Program-made: the position numbers and the translations under genes | Notes under the pieces: model-generated | Told to the model about the DNA's origin: nothing | What the model saw: the letters and a program-made list of their open reading frames with translations, nothing else | The model's database searches: none | Origin: Rubrivivax sp. | GTDB taxonomy: Bacteria; Pseudomonadota; Gammaproteobacteria; Burkholderiales; Burkholderiaceae_C | Direction of reading: 5' to 3' | DNA length: 64,000 bases | Assembly: GCA_019635315.1 (NCBI GenBank) | Contig: JAHBZT010000002.1 | Location: forward strand, 248,001 to 312,000 | Shown here: one piece after another, positions 30,716-40,061 of the stretch | Layout of the letters: the number at the start of each line of letters is the position of its first letter | Numbering within the stretch: the first letter of the stretch is position 1

Positions 30716-31951
30716 ATGGATGGGCTGTCGGACCGCGTGGCGATGCTGCGCCAGCGCTTCGGCGAGCTGGCGGCCACGCTGCGCGACTGGCCCTGGTTCG
30801 AGACCCTGCGCACGCTGCGCCAGCGCTTCGGCGAGGACCGCCTGGGCCTGACCGCCGGCAGCCTGACCTTCACGACGCTGATCGCGCTGGTGCCGCTGCT
30901 GACCGTGGCGCTGGCGGTCTTCAGCGCCTTCCCGATGTTCTCGGCCTTCCAGGTCGCGCTGGAGAAGTACTTCCTGCAGACCCTGGTGCCGGAGAACATC
31001 GCGCGGCCGGTGCTGCGCTCGCTGACGCAGTTTGCCGGCAATGCGCGCGGCGTCGGCACCGTCGGCTTGCTGGTGCTGGTGGTCACGGCGCTCGCCATGA
31101 TGCTGACCATCGACCGCACGCTCAACCAGATCTGGCGCGTGCGCCAGAAGCGCTCGTTCACGCGGCGCGTGATCGTCTACTGGGCGGCGCTGACCCTGGG
31201 GCCGCTGGTGCTGGGCGTGAGCCTGACGCTGACCTCGTACGCGCTGACCGCGTCGCGCGGCCTGGTCGCCGCGCTGCCGGGCGGGCTCAACATGCTGCTG
31301 GCGACGCTGCAGTTCGTGCTGCTGGCCACCGCGATGGCCGCGCTGTACCAGTACGTGCCGCACACCGCGGTGCGCTGGCGGCACGCCTGGGCCGGCGGCT
31401 TCTTCGTGGCGGTGGCCTTCGAGTTCGCCAAGCGCGGGCTGGCCTGGTACGTGGAATCGGTGCCCACCTATTCGGCGGTCTATGGCGCCTTCGCGACGGC
31501 GCCCATCCTGCTGCTGTGGATCTACCTGGTGTGGGTCATCGTGCTGCTGGGCGCGGTGATCGCCGCCTATGCGCCCAGCCTGCAGATGCGCGTGGCGCGC
31601 CGTGCAGCCACGCCGGGCTGGCGTTTCGAGCTCGCGCTGGCGGTGCTGCGCCGGCTGGACGGCGTGCGCCTGACACCGCAACGCGGGCTCACCGTGGCCG
31701 CGCTGGCCGAGGCGATGCGGGCCGATCCCCTGCAGCTGGAGCCGATGCTGGACCTGCTGGCCGAACTGGACTGGGTGGCGCGTCTCGACGAGGGTGCGCA
31801 GGCGCGCCACGTGCTGCTGTGCGATCCGCAGGCCACGCCGCTGGCGCCGCTGCTGCACCGCGTGCTGCTGGCGCCCGGGCCGGCGACGGAGACCTTCGTC
31901 GAGTCCGCCGGCCTGCACCGCATGACGCTGGCCCAGGCGCTGCATTCCTGA
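30716..31951 (+). CDS. YihY/UPF0761 family inner-membrane protein
   Basis: Polytopic membrane protein once annotated as ribonuclease BN; the true function is unknown. The 411-residue product contains the family opening DRLGLTAGSLTFTTLIALVPLLTV (near residue 42), about six membrane segments, and the PILLLWIYLVWVIVLLGA segment. The C-terminal 120 residues form a soluble winged-helix-like region (LTVAALAEAMRADPLQLEPMLDLL). It is divergent from DUF2069, with CATCAT 7 bases before its ATG. Confidence 0.85.
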   Translation: MDGLSDRVAMLRQRFGELAATLRDWPWFETLRTLRQRFGEDRLGLTAGSLTFTTLIALVPLLTVALAVFSAFPMFSAFQVALEKYFLQTLVPENIARPVLRSLTQFAGNARGVGTVGLLVLVVTALAMMLTIDRTLNQIWRVRQKRSFTRRVIVYWAALTLGPLVLGVSLTLTSYALTASRGLVAALPGGLNMLLATLQFVLLATAMAALYQYVPHTAVRWRHAWAGGFFVAVAFEFAKRGLAWYVESVPTYSAVYGAFATAPILLLWIYLVWVIVLLGAVIAAYAPSLQMRVARRAATPGWRFELALAVLRRLDGVRLTPQRGLTVAALAEAMRADPLQLEPMLDLLAELDWVARLDEGAQARHVLLCDPQATPLAPLLHRVLLAPGPATETFVESAGLHRMTLAQALHS

Positions 31952-32029
31952 TGTCCCTGCGGCAAGTACAACGGCCGCCCGCCGGCGGCTGTTCGGCTGC
32001 GGGCGCGGGCCGCCCGCCGCGCCGGGGCT

Positions 32030-32815
32030 TCAGCGCGTGGCGCGTCGGCGCGCTGCGCCCAGGCCGGCCAGCGCCGCGCCCACCAGCAGCAGGGTCGCCG
32101 GTTCGGGCACGTCGTTGGGGCGGATGTTCAGCGAGGTCGTGATCGAGAAGTTGGACTCGGTCGTGTGACGCTCGGCGAAGAAGATGTCCAGCGAGTAGCT
32201 GGTGCCGGCGACCAGGCCCAGCGCCTTCAGCGTCTCCTCGCTGAAGTTGGCCGAGGCCGCGCCGTGCACGCCGCCGAGGTCGATCACGCGCTTGCCGTCG
32301 ACGAAGATCCACAGGTCGTCGTCGCCGGTGAAATTGAAGTTGTAGTCGGCGCCGGCGGTCAGGTCGTCGAACGAGATCTGGCCTTCCAGGTGCAGCGTGA
32401 AGTGGTAGTTGTGGTTGCGGCCCTGGTTGCCGAACAGCTGGCCGTCGATCGGGAAGAAGGCATTGTTGCTGTAGCTGTAGATGCCGGGCGAGGTTTCGTT
32501 CAGCGTCAGCGCGAAGGCCTGCGCGAGGTTGACGCCCGGGGCGTTGCGGTACCAGAGGTCGAAATTGGCGGCCGACGAGGCGCCGGCGGCGATGTTGGCC
32601 CCCGCCACCGGCAGGCCGTCGGCGCCCAGCGTGGCCTGCGTCATGCCGGTGACGACGCCGGTGATGGCGCCTTCGAAGTCCGACAGCCGCGTGCACGGCG
32701 CGCTGGGGATGTCCGGCGCGCAGAAGTCGCGGATGGTGCCGTTGAGCGTGACGCTGCCGGCCGAAGCGCCGCCGGCAGCGACGGCCAGGGCGGTGACGAG
32801 GAGGAATTTCTTCAC
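32030..32815 (-). CDS. Fibro-slime domain PEP-CTERM secreted protein
   Basis: Secreted protein of 261 residues that joins two recognisable parts. A signal peptide (1-20, VTALAVAAGGASA) leads into a fibro-slime (PA14-like, calcium-binding) domain marked by GDDDLWIFVDGKRVIDLGG (164-182) and FFAERHTTESNFSI (212-225). The end is a classic PEP-CTERM signal: VPEPATLLLVGAALAGLG then RRRATR. Exosortase should cleave it for export to the surface or matrix; no exosortase gene is in the window. GTG 32815 is chosen for AGGAA about 7 bases upstream. A sigma-54-like promoter lies 38-52 bases upstream. Confidence 0.85.
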   Translation of the reverse strand: MKKFLLVTALAVAAGGASAGSVTLNGTIRDFCAPDIPSAPCTRLSDFEGAITGVVTGMTQATLGADGLPVAGANIAAGASSAANFDLWYRNAPGVNLAQAFALTLNETSPGIYSYSNNAFFPIDGQLFGNQGRNHNYHFTLHLEGQISFDDLTAGADYNFNFTGDDDLWIFVDGKRVIDLGGVHGAASANFSEETLKALGLVAGTSYSLDIFFAERHTTESNFSITTSLNIRPNDVPEPATLLLVGAALAGLGAARRRATR

Positions 32816-32852
32816 GGATCGTTCCTGGTGAATGGACTCACCCGGTATGTCC

Positions 32853-32867
32853 GCAAGATCCCGGCCA
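32853..32867 (-). promoter_or_regulatory. Sigma-54-type promoter of the fibro-slime PEP-CTERM gene
   Basis: On the minus strand TGGCCGGGATCTTGC has TGGC at -24 and TTGC at -12 with exact GG-N10-GC spacing. It differs from the TGGCAC-N5-TTGC consensus at two positions. The predicted start near 32842 leaves a leader of about 27 bases. Confidence 0.5.
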
Positions 32868-32979
32868 GCCCGGGAAATGTCCCGCGCGACAGGCACTTGC
32901 CGTACGGCGCGCGGGCGACCGCGGGCAGCGTGTCAGTGCCGCCGACAGTGCGCGGCCGGCGTCCCGACGCGCCCTTCGC

Positions 32980-34014
32980 TCAGGCCACGCGCCCGAACCA
33001 CCACACCGACAGGCCCGCCGACAGCACCGCCAGCAGCGCGCCCAGCGCGGCGAACAGCGCGCTGACCTCGGTCTCCTTGCGCTCGACCACCATGCGCGAG
33101 GACAGCGCCTCGTAGACCTTCTTCAGGTCCTCCGCGGTGCCGGCGTAGAAGTACTCGCCCAGCGTCGCGGTGGAGACCGTCTTCAGCGTCTCCTCGTCCA
33201 GCCGCACGCGCATGCTCCAGCCCTCGAAGCCGATGACCTCGCCGGCCGTCGTGCCCATGCCCACGGTATAGACGCGCACGCCGCGTTCGGCGGCCATCTT
33301 GGCGGCATCCAGCGGGTCGGGGCCGGTGGTGCGCTGACCGTCGGTGAGCATGATGATGGCCGCCGAGCTGTAGCTGCCCGGCTCCACCGGCGTGAAGGGC
33401 TTGGCGTCGGGGTTGCGGCCGATCGGCGCGCCCGGGAAGTTGCGCTGCCCGGTCACGTGCTGGATCTCGATGCCGTGGTCGGGGAACAGCGTGGCCAGGC
33501 TCAGGATGATGCCGCTGCCGGTGGCGGTGGCGCGCTGCAGCTGGAAGCGGTCGATGGCGGCGATCGCGTCCTCGTGGCTGGTCGTCGGTGCCTGCACCAC
33601 GGCGGCGGTGCCGGCGAACGAGACGACGCCGACCTTCACTTCGCGCGGCAGGTTGCGGATGAAGGTCTTGGCCGCCTCCTGCGAGGCGACCAGCCGGTTC
33701 GGCTTGATGTCCTCGGCGCGCATGCTGCCGGAGACGTCCATCGCCAGGATGATGGTGCGCTCGGACAGCGGCAGCGTCACGATCGCGGTCGGCCGCGCGA
33801 TCGCGAAGACCAGCGCACCCAGCGCCAGCAGCATCAGCAGCGGCGGCACGTGGCGCCGCCAGCCCGGGCCGCGGCCCAGCGCCAGCTTGGCCACCGTGAC
33901 GCTGGCCACGCGCACCGTGCTGCGCCGCTTGCGCGCCAGCAGCCAGAAGTACAGCGCCACCAGCAGCGGCAGCGCGGCCAGCAGCCACAGCAGCGAGGGC
34001 CAGATGAATTTCAT
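32980..34014 (-). CDS. VWA-domain membrane protein, BatA type
   Basis: Aerotolerance-type (Bat) protein of 344 residues. Two membrane segments lie at 5-25 and 58-76, then a von Willebrand A domain with an intact MIDAS motif DVSGSM (Asp93, Ser95, Ser97) and LTDGQRTTG, then a C-terminal membrane segment (about 320-340). The protein therefore presents the VWA domain on the periplasmic side. It is the last gene of a MoxR-DUF58-VWA cluster and its ATG overlaps the DUF58 stop (ATGA). Confidence 0.9.
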   Translation of the reverse strand: MKFIWPSLLWLLAALPLLVALYFWLLARKRRSTVRVASVTVAKLALGRGPGWRRHVPPLLMLLALGALVFAIARPTAIVTLPLSERTIILAMDVSGSMRAEDIKPNRLVASQEAAKTFIRNLPREVKVGVVSFAGTAAVVQAPTTSHEDAIAAIDRFQLQRATATGSGIILSLATLFPDHGIEIQHVTGQRNFPGAPIGRNPDAKPFTPVEPGSYSSAAIIMLTDGQRTTGPDPLDAAKMAAERGVRVYTVGMGTTAGEVIGFEGWSMRVRLDEETLKTVSTATLGEYFYAGTAEDLKKVYEALSSRMVVERKETEVSALFAALGALLAVLSAGLSVWWFGRVA

Positions 34015-35003
34015 GGCGCAACTCCTTGCCAGTCCGGTGGGCCCGCGGGCAGCGCGCGCTGCAGCCCGGCGGGGAAGCGGCGCGGCGTCGGCAGGCGACC
34101 GCGCTGGCGGCGCAGGTCGGTGAAGCGCATCAGCGCGTCGAGCAGGTCCTCGTCGGTGGCCAGTTCCAGCACGTCGGCGCCGCTGCGCGACAGCGCGGCG
34201 ATCAGCGCCGCCTCCTGCTGCTCGGCGATGGCCGCGTAGCGCTCGCGGAACGACGGGTCGGCGGCGTCGATGAACAGCTGCTCGCCGGTCTCGGCGTCCT
34301 CGACGGTGACCAGGCCGACATCGGGCAGCGTCATCTCCATCGGGTCGACCAAGCGCACCGCGACGAGCTCGTGACGCTGGGCCAGGCGCGCGAGCGCGTC
34401 CTCCCAGCCCGGTTCGCTGATGAAGTCGGAGACGACGAAGACCAGCGCGCGCCGGCGCATCATCGCGTCGGCGCTGCGCAGCAGGTCGGCCAGGCGCGTG
34501 CCGTGGCCGGCGGACTTGCCGGGCTTCGCGGCCGGGCGCGGCCGGCGCATGCGTTCCAGCAGCTGCAGCACGTGCAGCCGGCTGGCGCCGGGGCGCAGCA
34601 TGCCCTCGACGCCATCGCCGTAGAACAGCGCGCCGACGCGGTTGCCGTGGCGCGTGATCACGCGCGCCAGCGTGGCGACGAAGCCGGCCGAGACCGCCAG
34701 CTTGGTGATGTCCGAGGAACCGAAGTCCACGCTGCCCGAGAGGTCCAGCAGGAACCACGCGGTGAGGTCGCGGTCCTCGACGAACTGGCGCACGTAGGGC
34801 TGCTGCAGCCGCGCGGTGACGTTCCAGTCGATGTGGCGCACGTCGTCGTGGTGCTGGTATTCGCGCAGGTCGGCCAGGTCGACGCCGGCGCCGCGCCACA
34901 GCGTGCGGTAGTCGCCCTGCAGCAGGCCGTCCAGCCGCCGCAGCACGGTCCACTCCAGCCGCCGCAGCAGCTGGTCGGAGCTGGGCAGGTTGGGCGCCGC
35001 CAT
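34011..35003 (-). CDS. DUF58 domain protein
   Basis: Member of the DUF58 family that accompanies MoxR ATPases, 330 residues. The family motif GDYRTLWRGAGVDLADLREYQHHDDVRHIDWNVTAR, residues 27-62, is intact, followed by a VWA-like fold with LDLSGSVDFG. No membrane segment is visible. Its stop is coupled to BatA. The molecular role is unknown; families of this cluster are thought to act in folding or metal-dependent assembly of envelope complexes. Confidence 0.9.
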   Translation of the reverse strand: MAAPNLPSSDQLLRRLEWTVLRRLDGLLQGDYRTLWRGAGVDLADLREYQHHDDVRHIDWNVTARLQQPYVRQFVEDRDLTAWFLLDLSGSVDFGSSDITKLAVSAGFVATLARVITRHGNRVGALFYGDGVEGMLRPGASRLHVLQLLERMRRPRPAAKPGKSAGHGTRLADLLRSADAMMRRRALVFVVSDFISEPGWEDALARLAQRHELVAVRLVDPMEMTLPDVGLVTVEDAETGEQLFIDAADPSFRERYAAIAEQQEAALIAALSRSGADVLELATDEDLLDALMRFTDLRRQRGRLPTPRRFPAGLQRALPAGPPDWQGVAP

Positions 35004-35004
35004 G

Positions 35005-36012
<1,008 letters not shown>

Positions 36013-36056
36013 CGGGGCGTCCTGGAGTGAAGGCGAGGGGAGGGGCGGGGGCGGGC

Positions 36057-37034
36057 TCAGAAGGGCGGCAGCCCGGCGGCGTTGGCGGCGCTCTCGATCG
36101 GCACGGCGAAGCCGATGCCGACGAAGGTGCGCTGCTCGGACGGGTTCAGGATCGCGGTCACGATGCCGACCACGTTGCCGTCCATCGTGACCAGCGGGCC
36201 GCCGCTGTTGCCGGGGTTGGCGGCGGCGTCGAACTGGATCAGGTTGCTCAGCGTGCGCTCCCCCTCGGGCGATCGGAACTCGCGCTTGAGCCCGGAGACG
36301 ACGCCGTAGCTGACCGAGGGCCCGATGCCGAACGGGTGGCCGACCGCGATGACGTGGTCGCCCGGGAACAGGTCGCCGGTGGAGCGCATCGTGGCGGCCT
36401 CGAGTTCGGCCGGCGGCTTGAGCGCGCGCAACACGGCCAGGTCGTTCTCGGGCTGGGTGCCGACGAGCACGGCCTCGGAGTCGGTGCCGTCGTGGAAGCG
36501 CACGCGGATCTTCTTGGAGCCCCAGACCACGTGCAGGTTGGTCAGGATGGTGCCGTTGTCGATGATCACCACGCCGGTGCCCAGGCTGCGGTCCATCGCG
36601 CGGCGCTCGGGACGGTCCTCGCCGTCGTCCTTCTCGTCCATCAGGCCGACGACGCGCACGACCGAGCGGGCCACCGTCTCGTAGGCCTTGGCCGCCTGCG
36701 AGGGCAGCGGCTCCTTCTCCAGCGAGGTGCGCACGGCGCGGTCGATGTCGTCCTGCGTGATCACGCGTGGGCCGGGCTGCAGGCTGCCGACGCCGAGCAC
36801 GACGGACAGTGCCAGCGCGGCGCCGGCGGTCGCCCACAGCGGCGCGGCATGGCGCTGCGTCAGGCGCGCCCAGCGCCCGGGGGGCGCCGCGCTCAGGACT
36901 TGCTGCGCCGGGGCGCTGGCCGCCTGCGCGGCGCCCGGGCGCGGGCTCCTGCCGGCGGCTGCGTCCGGCGGCGCGCCCGCCGCGGGGGGCAACGGGCGGC
37001 GGGTGGAACGGCTGTACAACGGGGCCTTGTTCAT
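36057..37034 (-). CDS. Membrane-anchored trypsin-like serine protease
   Basis: S1C (HtrA-like) protease of 325 residues without a PDZ domain. A Pro/Ala-rich cytoplasmic segment (1-60) precedes one membrane segment (about 66-84). The protease domain carries the catalytic triad His168 (LTNLHVV), Asp198 (NDLAVL) and Ser277 (NPGNSGGPL). It should face the periplasm. It lies 44 bases upstream of moxR on the same strand and could be co-transcribed with it. Without PDZ it is more like DegS-type anchored proteases trimmed to the catalytic core. Confidence 0.9.
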   Translation of the reverse strand: MNKAPLYSRSTRRPLPPAAGAPPDAAAGRSPRPGAAQAASAPAQQVLSAAPPGRWARLTQRHAAPLWATAGAALALSVVLGVGSLQPGPRVITQDDIDRAVRTSLEKEPLPSQAAKAYETVARSVVRVVGLMDEKDDGEDRPERRAMDRSLGTGVVIIDNGTILTNLHVVWGSKKIRVRFHDGTDSEAVLVGTQPENDLAVLRALKPPAELEAATMRSTGDLFPGDHVIAVGHPFGIGPSVSYGVVSGLKREFRSPEGERTLSNLIQFDAAANPGNSGGPLVTMDGNVVGIVTAILNPSEQRTFVGIGFAVPIESAANAAGLPPF

Positions 37035-37159
37035 GGGCGCAACGGCAGTCCAAGCGCCACCGTATCACGTTGCCGACAGGCCTGCATCGGTGGGGTGCCG
37101 GAACGGGTGTCGCGGGCGGCGATTCCGGCGCGTCGGCGCGCCTGGGTCATCATGTCGCC

Positions 37160-38062
37160 ATGTGGATCGATTCGCATTGCCACCTGGACGCGGCGGAATT
37201 CGACGCCGACCGCCCCGCCGTGGTGCAGCGCGCGCGTGCCGCCGGCGTGCGCCGGCTGGTGCTGCCGGCCGTCGCCGTCGCGCACTTCGAGCGCGTGCGC
37301 GCCCTGGCGCACGAGCACGATGCGGTCTATGCACTGGGCATCCACCCGCTTTACGTCGATCGGGCCGCGGACGACGACCTCGACCGCCTGCAGCAGGCGC
37401 TGCAGGCGCTGCGCGACGACCCGCGGCTGGTGGCGGTCGGCGAGATCGGGCTGGATCACTTCGTGCCGGGGCTGGACCGCGAGCGCCAGCAGCGCTTCTA
37501 CCTGGCGCAGCTCAAGCTGGCACGGGCCGCCGACCTGCCGGTGATCCTGCACGTGCGGCGCTCGGCCGACGCGCTGCTGGCCGGGCTGCGCCGCGTGCCC
37601 GTGCCCGGCGGCATCGCCCACGCCTTCAACGGCAGCGACCAGCAGGCGGCGATGTTCACGGCAGTGGGCCTGTGCCTGGGCTTCGGCGGCGCGATGTGCT
37701 TCGAGCGGGCCCTGCGCATCCGCGCGCTGGCCACGACCCTGCCGGCGCAGGCCTTGGTGCTGGAGACCGACGCGCCGGACATTCCGCCGCCCTGGCTGTA
37801 CCGCAACGCCGGGCAGCGGCGCGACACCGGCGGTGGCGACGCCGCGGCCCAGGCGCGCAACGAGCCGGCCGAGCTGCCGCGCATCGCGGCGACCCTGGCG
37901 GCGCTGCGCGGCTGGACGCTGGCGCAGACGGCCGAGGTGACGACGGCCAATGCACGGGCGGCGCTGCCGCGACTGGCGGCACTGGAGGCACTGGAGGCAC
38001 GGGACGCGGGTTCGGCGGTGCAGCGGGCGGCAGCCGCGTCCTCGTCCGGGGCCGCCGCATGA
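37160..38062 (+). CDS. TatD-family metal-dependent hydrolase/DNase
   Basis: TIM-barrel nuclease of 300 residues. Metal ligands are His6 and His8 (DSHCHLD), Glu95 (VGEIGLD), His131, His154 and Asp204 (LETDAPDIPPPW), all as in TatD/YcfH. The C-terminal 30 residues form an Ala/Glu-rich tail partly encoded by short repeats. E. coli TatD is reported to be a 3'-5' exonuclease active in oxidative DNA damage. The stop overlaps the ATG of a DNA glycosylase gene (ATGA), suggesting joint action in DNA repair. CATCAT lies 6 bases before the start. Confidence 0.9.
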   Translation: MWIDSHCHLDAAEFDADRPAVVQRARAAGVRRLVLPAVAVAHFERVRALAHEHDAVYALGIHPLYVDRAADDDLDRLQQALQALRDDPRLVAVGEIGLDHFVPGLDRERQQRFYLAQLKLARAADLPVILHVRRSADALLAGLRRVPVPGGIAHAFNGSDQQAAMFTAVGLCLGFGGAMCFERALRIRALATTLPAQALVLETDAPDIPPPWLYRNAGQRRDTGGGDAAAQARNEPAELPRIAATLAALRGWTLAQTAEVTTANARAALPRLAALEALEARDAGSAVQRAAAASSSGAAA

Positions 38063-38550
38063 CGCTGCTGCAGGGCCTGCCGCCGGTCATCGCCCGTGGC
38101 ACGCGGCTCGTGGTGCTGGGCAGCTTTCCCGGCGTGGCGTCGCTGCAGGCCGGCCAGTACTACGCGCACCCGCGCAACCAGTTCTGGCCGCTCGTCGGCG
38201 CGCTGTGGGGCATCGACCTCGCCGGCCGGCCCTATGCGGCGCGGCTGGCCGAGCTGCGCCGGCGCGGCCTGGGGCTGTGGGACGTCTATGCCCGCTGCCG
38301 GCGCGAGGGCAGCCTGGACAGCGCGATCGAGGAGGCCGAGTACAACGACCTCGCCGGCCTGCGCCGCCGCGCGCCCGAGTTGCGCGTGATCGCCCACAAC
38401 GGCGGCGAGTCCGCTCGGGCGATGCGCTTCACGCGCGAGCTCGGGCTGCCGGTGCTGCGCCTGCCATCCACCAGCCCGGCCAACGCGAGCTGGTCGTTCG
38501 AGCGCAAGTGCGCGGCCTGGCGCGAGGCTTTCGATGCGGCGGGGATCTGA
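38059..38550 (+). CDS. Hypoxanthine (deoxyinosine) DNA glycosylase
   Basis: Uracil-DNA-glycosylase superfamily member of the deoxyinosine glycosylase family, 163 residues, removing hypoxanthine formed by adenine deamination. Motifs are VVLGSFPGVASL (18-29), YYAHPRNQFWP (34-44), LWDVYARCRREGSLDSAI and the C-terminal loop LPSTSPANASW (about 139-149). It begins inside the tatD-type stop codon (ATGA). A gene-free block full of inverted repeats follows. Confidence 0.88.
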   Translation: MTLLQGLPPVIARGTRLVVLGSFPGVASLQAGQYYAHPRNQFWPLVGALWGIDLAGRPYAARLAELRRRGLGLWDVYARCRREGSLDSAIEEAEYNDLAGLRRRAPELRVIAHNGGESARAMRFTRELGLPVLRLPSTSPANASWSFERKCAAWREAFDAAGI

Positions 38551-39296
38551 AGTGAGCGTCGGGTTGCGTGAGGCAGCTTGCGGCGCATCGCGGTCGTTCA
38601 TGGCGCGGCGCTGTTCGTGCGTGCCGACACTGGCGCAGCGAAGCCGCGTGGGGGCAGCCCGCAGCGCCCAGAGTCCGGCGGTCGGCGCTGCGCGCCGACT
38701 GCCCTGCGATGCTCGAACGCTTGGCCCGCCGCCAACTCACTTCGCTCACTTCGTTCGCTGCGTTCGGACATCGGCGGCGAGTCAGTTGGGGAGGCGCGCT
38801 GCGCGCGCGGCCAAGCGTCCTGCGCTTCTCGGCGCCTCCCATGGGCGCTGCGGGCTGCCCCCACGCGGCTTCGCGACACGGCGGTGGCGTGCCGACAGCT
38901 CGAACGCCACAGTCGGTGGACTTCGCGCCAGGCGGTACCCGCTGCCGGCGAATAGTGAAGCGCCGAGCAGCGCAGCCTCGGGGTCGGCGCGCACGCAGTG
39001 CGCGCCTCGACAACTGACTCGCCGCCGGTGTCCGAACGGAGCGAGCGCAGCGAGCGAAGTGAGTTGGGCGGCGCGACCCCGGAGCGAGCAGCGCAGGGAA
39101 GTCGCCGCCGCAGGCGGCGACCGCGGAAGTCAGCGCCGGCAGCGGGTACCGCCTGGCGCGATGCGCAGCCACAAGCACGCGAGGCAAGCGGACATATGGC
39201 GAGTGTCCGCAATGCGCCGCAAGCTGCCATCTGTCACGAGGGGCATTCCCACGCCCTCGGGTTCACCGGCCGAGCGCCGGCGCCGCTGAATCATCC
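38551..39296 (+). repeat. Gene-free block of nested inverted repeats
   Basis: The 746-base stretch holds no gene I can support. A 17-base terminal inverted repeat bounds it: GGCAGCTTGCGGCGCAT (38572-38588) and its exact complement at 39212-39228. Inside are a 33 bp perfect inverted repeat (38638-38670/38842-38874), a 56 bp one with about six mismatches (38733-38788/39011-39066) and a 27 bp perfect one (38924-38950/39134-39160). The pairs interleave. Small perfect hairpins are added at 38681-38699 and 39101-39121. Open frames exceed 200 codons on both strands, as palindromic GC-rich DNA allows, and look spurious. Confidence 0.85.
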
Positions 39297-40061
39297 ATGC
39301 GCTCGCCCCAGCCCTTGCCGCCGGTGACCGTGTCCGAGCACGACGGGGTGCGCTACCTGCACCTGGGGTCGGTCTGGGTGCAGGGTGCGATGCGCCTGCG
39401 CAAGCCGCAGCACGTCGAGCTGGACTACGTGCAGCGCATGCTGGCAGCGCTGCTGTGGCTGGACCCGGATGCGCTGGCCGGCGCACGGGCGGTGCAGCTG
39501 GGGCTCGGCGCGGGCGCGCTGACCCGCTTCACCGCGCAGCAGCTCGGCATGGCGACCACCGCGGTGGAGATCAACCCGGAGGTCATCGCGGCCAATCAGC
39601 AGTGGTTCCGGCTGCCGGCGCGTGCCGAACTCGTCTGCGGCGACGCCGCCGACTGGTTGGCGCAGGCCGCTCCGGCCCGCGTGCGGCTGCTGCACGTGGA
39701 CCTGTACGACGAGGAGGCGGCCGCGCCGGTGCTCGACAGCGAAGGCTTCTACGCCGCCTGCCGCGCCGTGCTGGAGCCCGGCGGCGTCATGGCCGTCAAC
39801 CTGTTCGGCCGCCACGCCAGCTTCGCCGCCAGCGTCGCGCGCATCGCGGCGGCCTTCGGCGCCGGCCAGGTCTGGAGCCTGCGGCCCACGCGCGAGGGCA
39901 ACACCGTGGTCGTCGCCGGCCGCGAGGTCGCCGTGCCCGCGCGCGAGGTGCTGGCGGCGCGCGCGGCTACGATCGAGGCGCGCTGGGGCCCGCTGGGGCT
40001 GCCGGCGCGCAAGTGGCTGCGCATGGTGCGGCCCTACACGCCCGAGTCGCCCACGGCATGA
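39297..40061 (+). CDS. Spermidine-synthase-like methyltransferase-fold protein
   Basis: SAM-dependent methyltransferase fold related to spermidine synthase, 254 residues. The nucleotide-binding region is VQLGLGAGALTRF (about 65-77), followed by AVEINPEVIAANQ and VCGDAADWL. The aspartate-rich LLHVDLYDEEAAAPVLDSEGFY corresponds to the polyamine synthase core. Key polyamine-site residues cannot be verified by eye, so the substrate is unknown. The first gene after the repeat block, it is coupled by overlap (ATGA) to the ATPase gene. Confidence 0.78.
   Translation: MRSPQPLPPVTVSEHDGVRYLHLGSVWVQGAMRLRKPQHVELDYVQRMLAALLWLDPDALAGARAVQLGLGAGALTRFTAQQLGMATTAVEINPEVIAANQQWFRLPARAELVCGDAADWLAQAAPARVRLLHVDLYDEEAAAPVLDSEGFYAACRAVLEPGGVMAVNLFGRHASFAASVARIAAAFGAGQVWSLRPTREGNTVVVAGREVAVPAREVLAARAATIEARWGPLGLPARKWLRMVRPYTPESPTA

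Noticed and set aside
38534-39289. A 251-codon open frame on the plus strand and a 252-codon frame on the minus strand across the repeat block
   Set aside because: Both are made of palindromic repeat DNA, differ between strands only by mirror symmetry, overlap the glycosylase or methyltransferase genes and show no protein family features.
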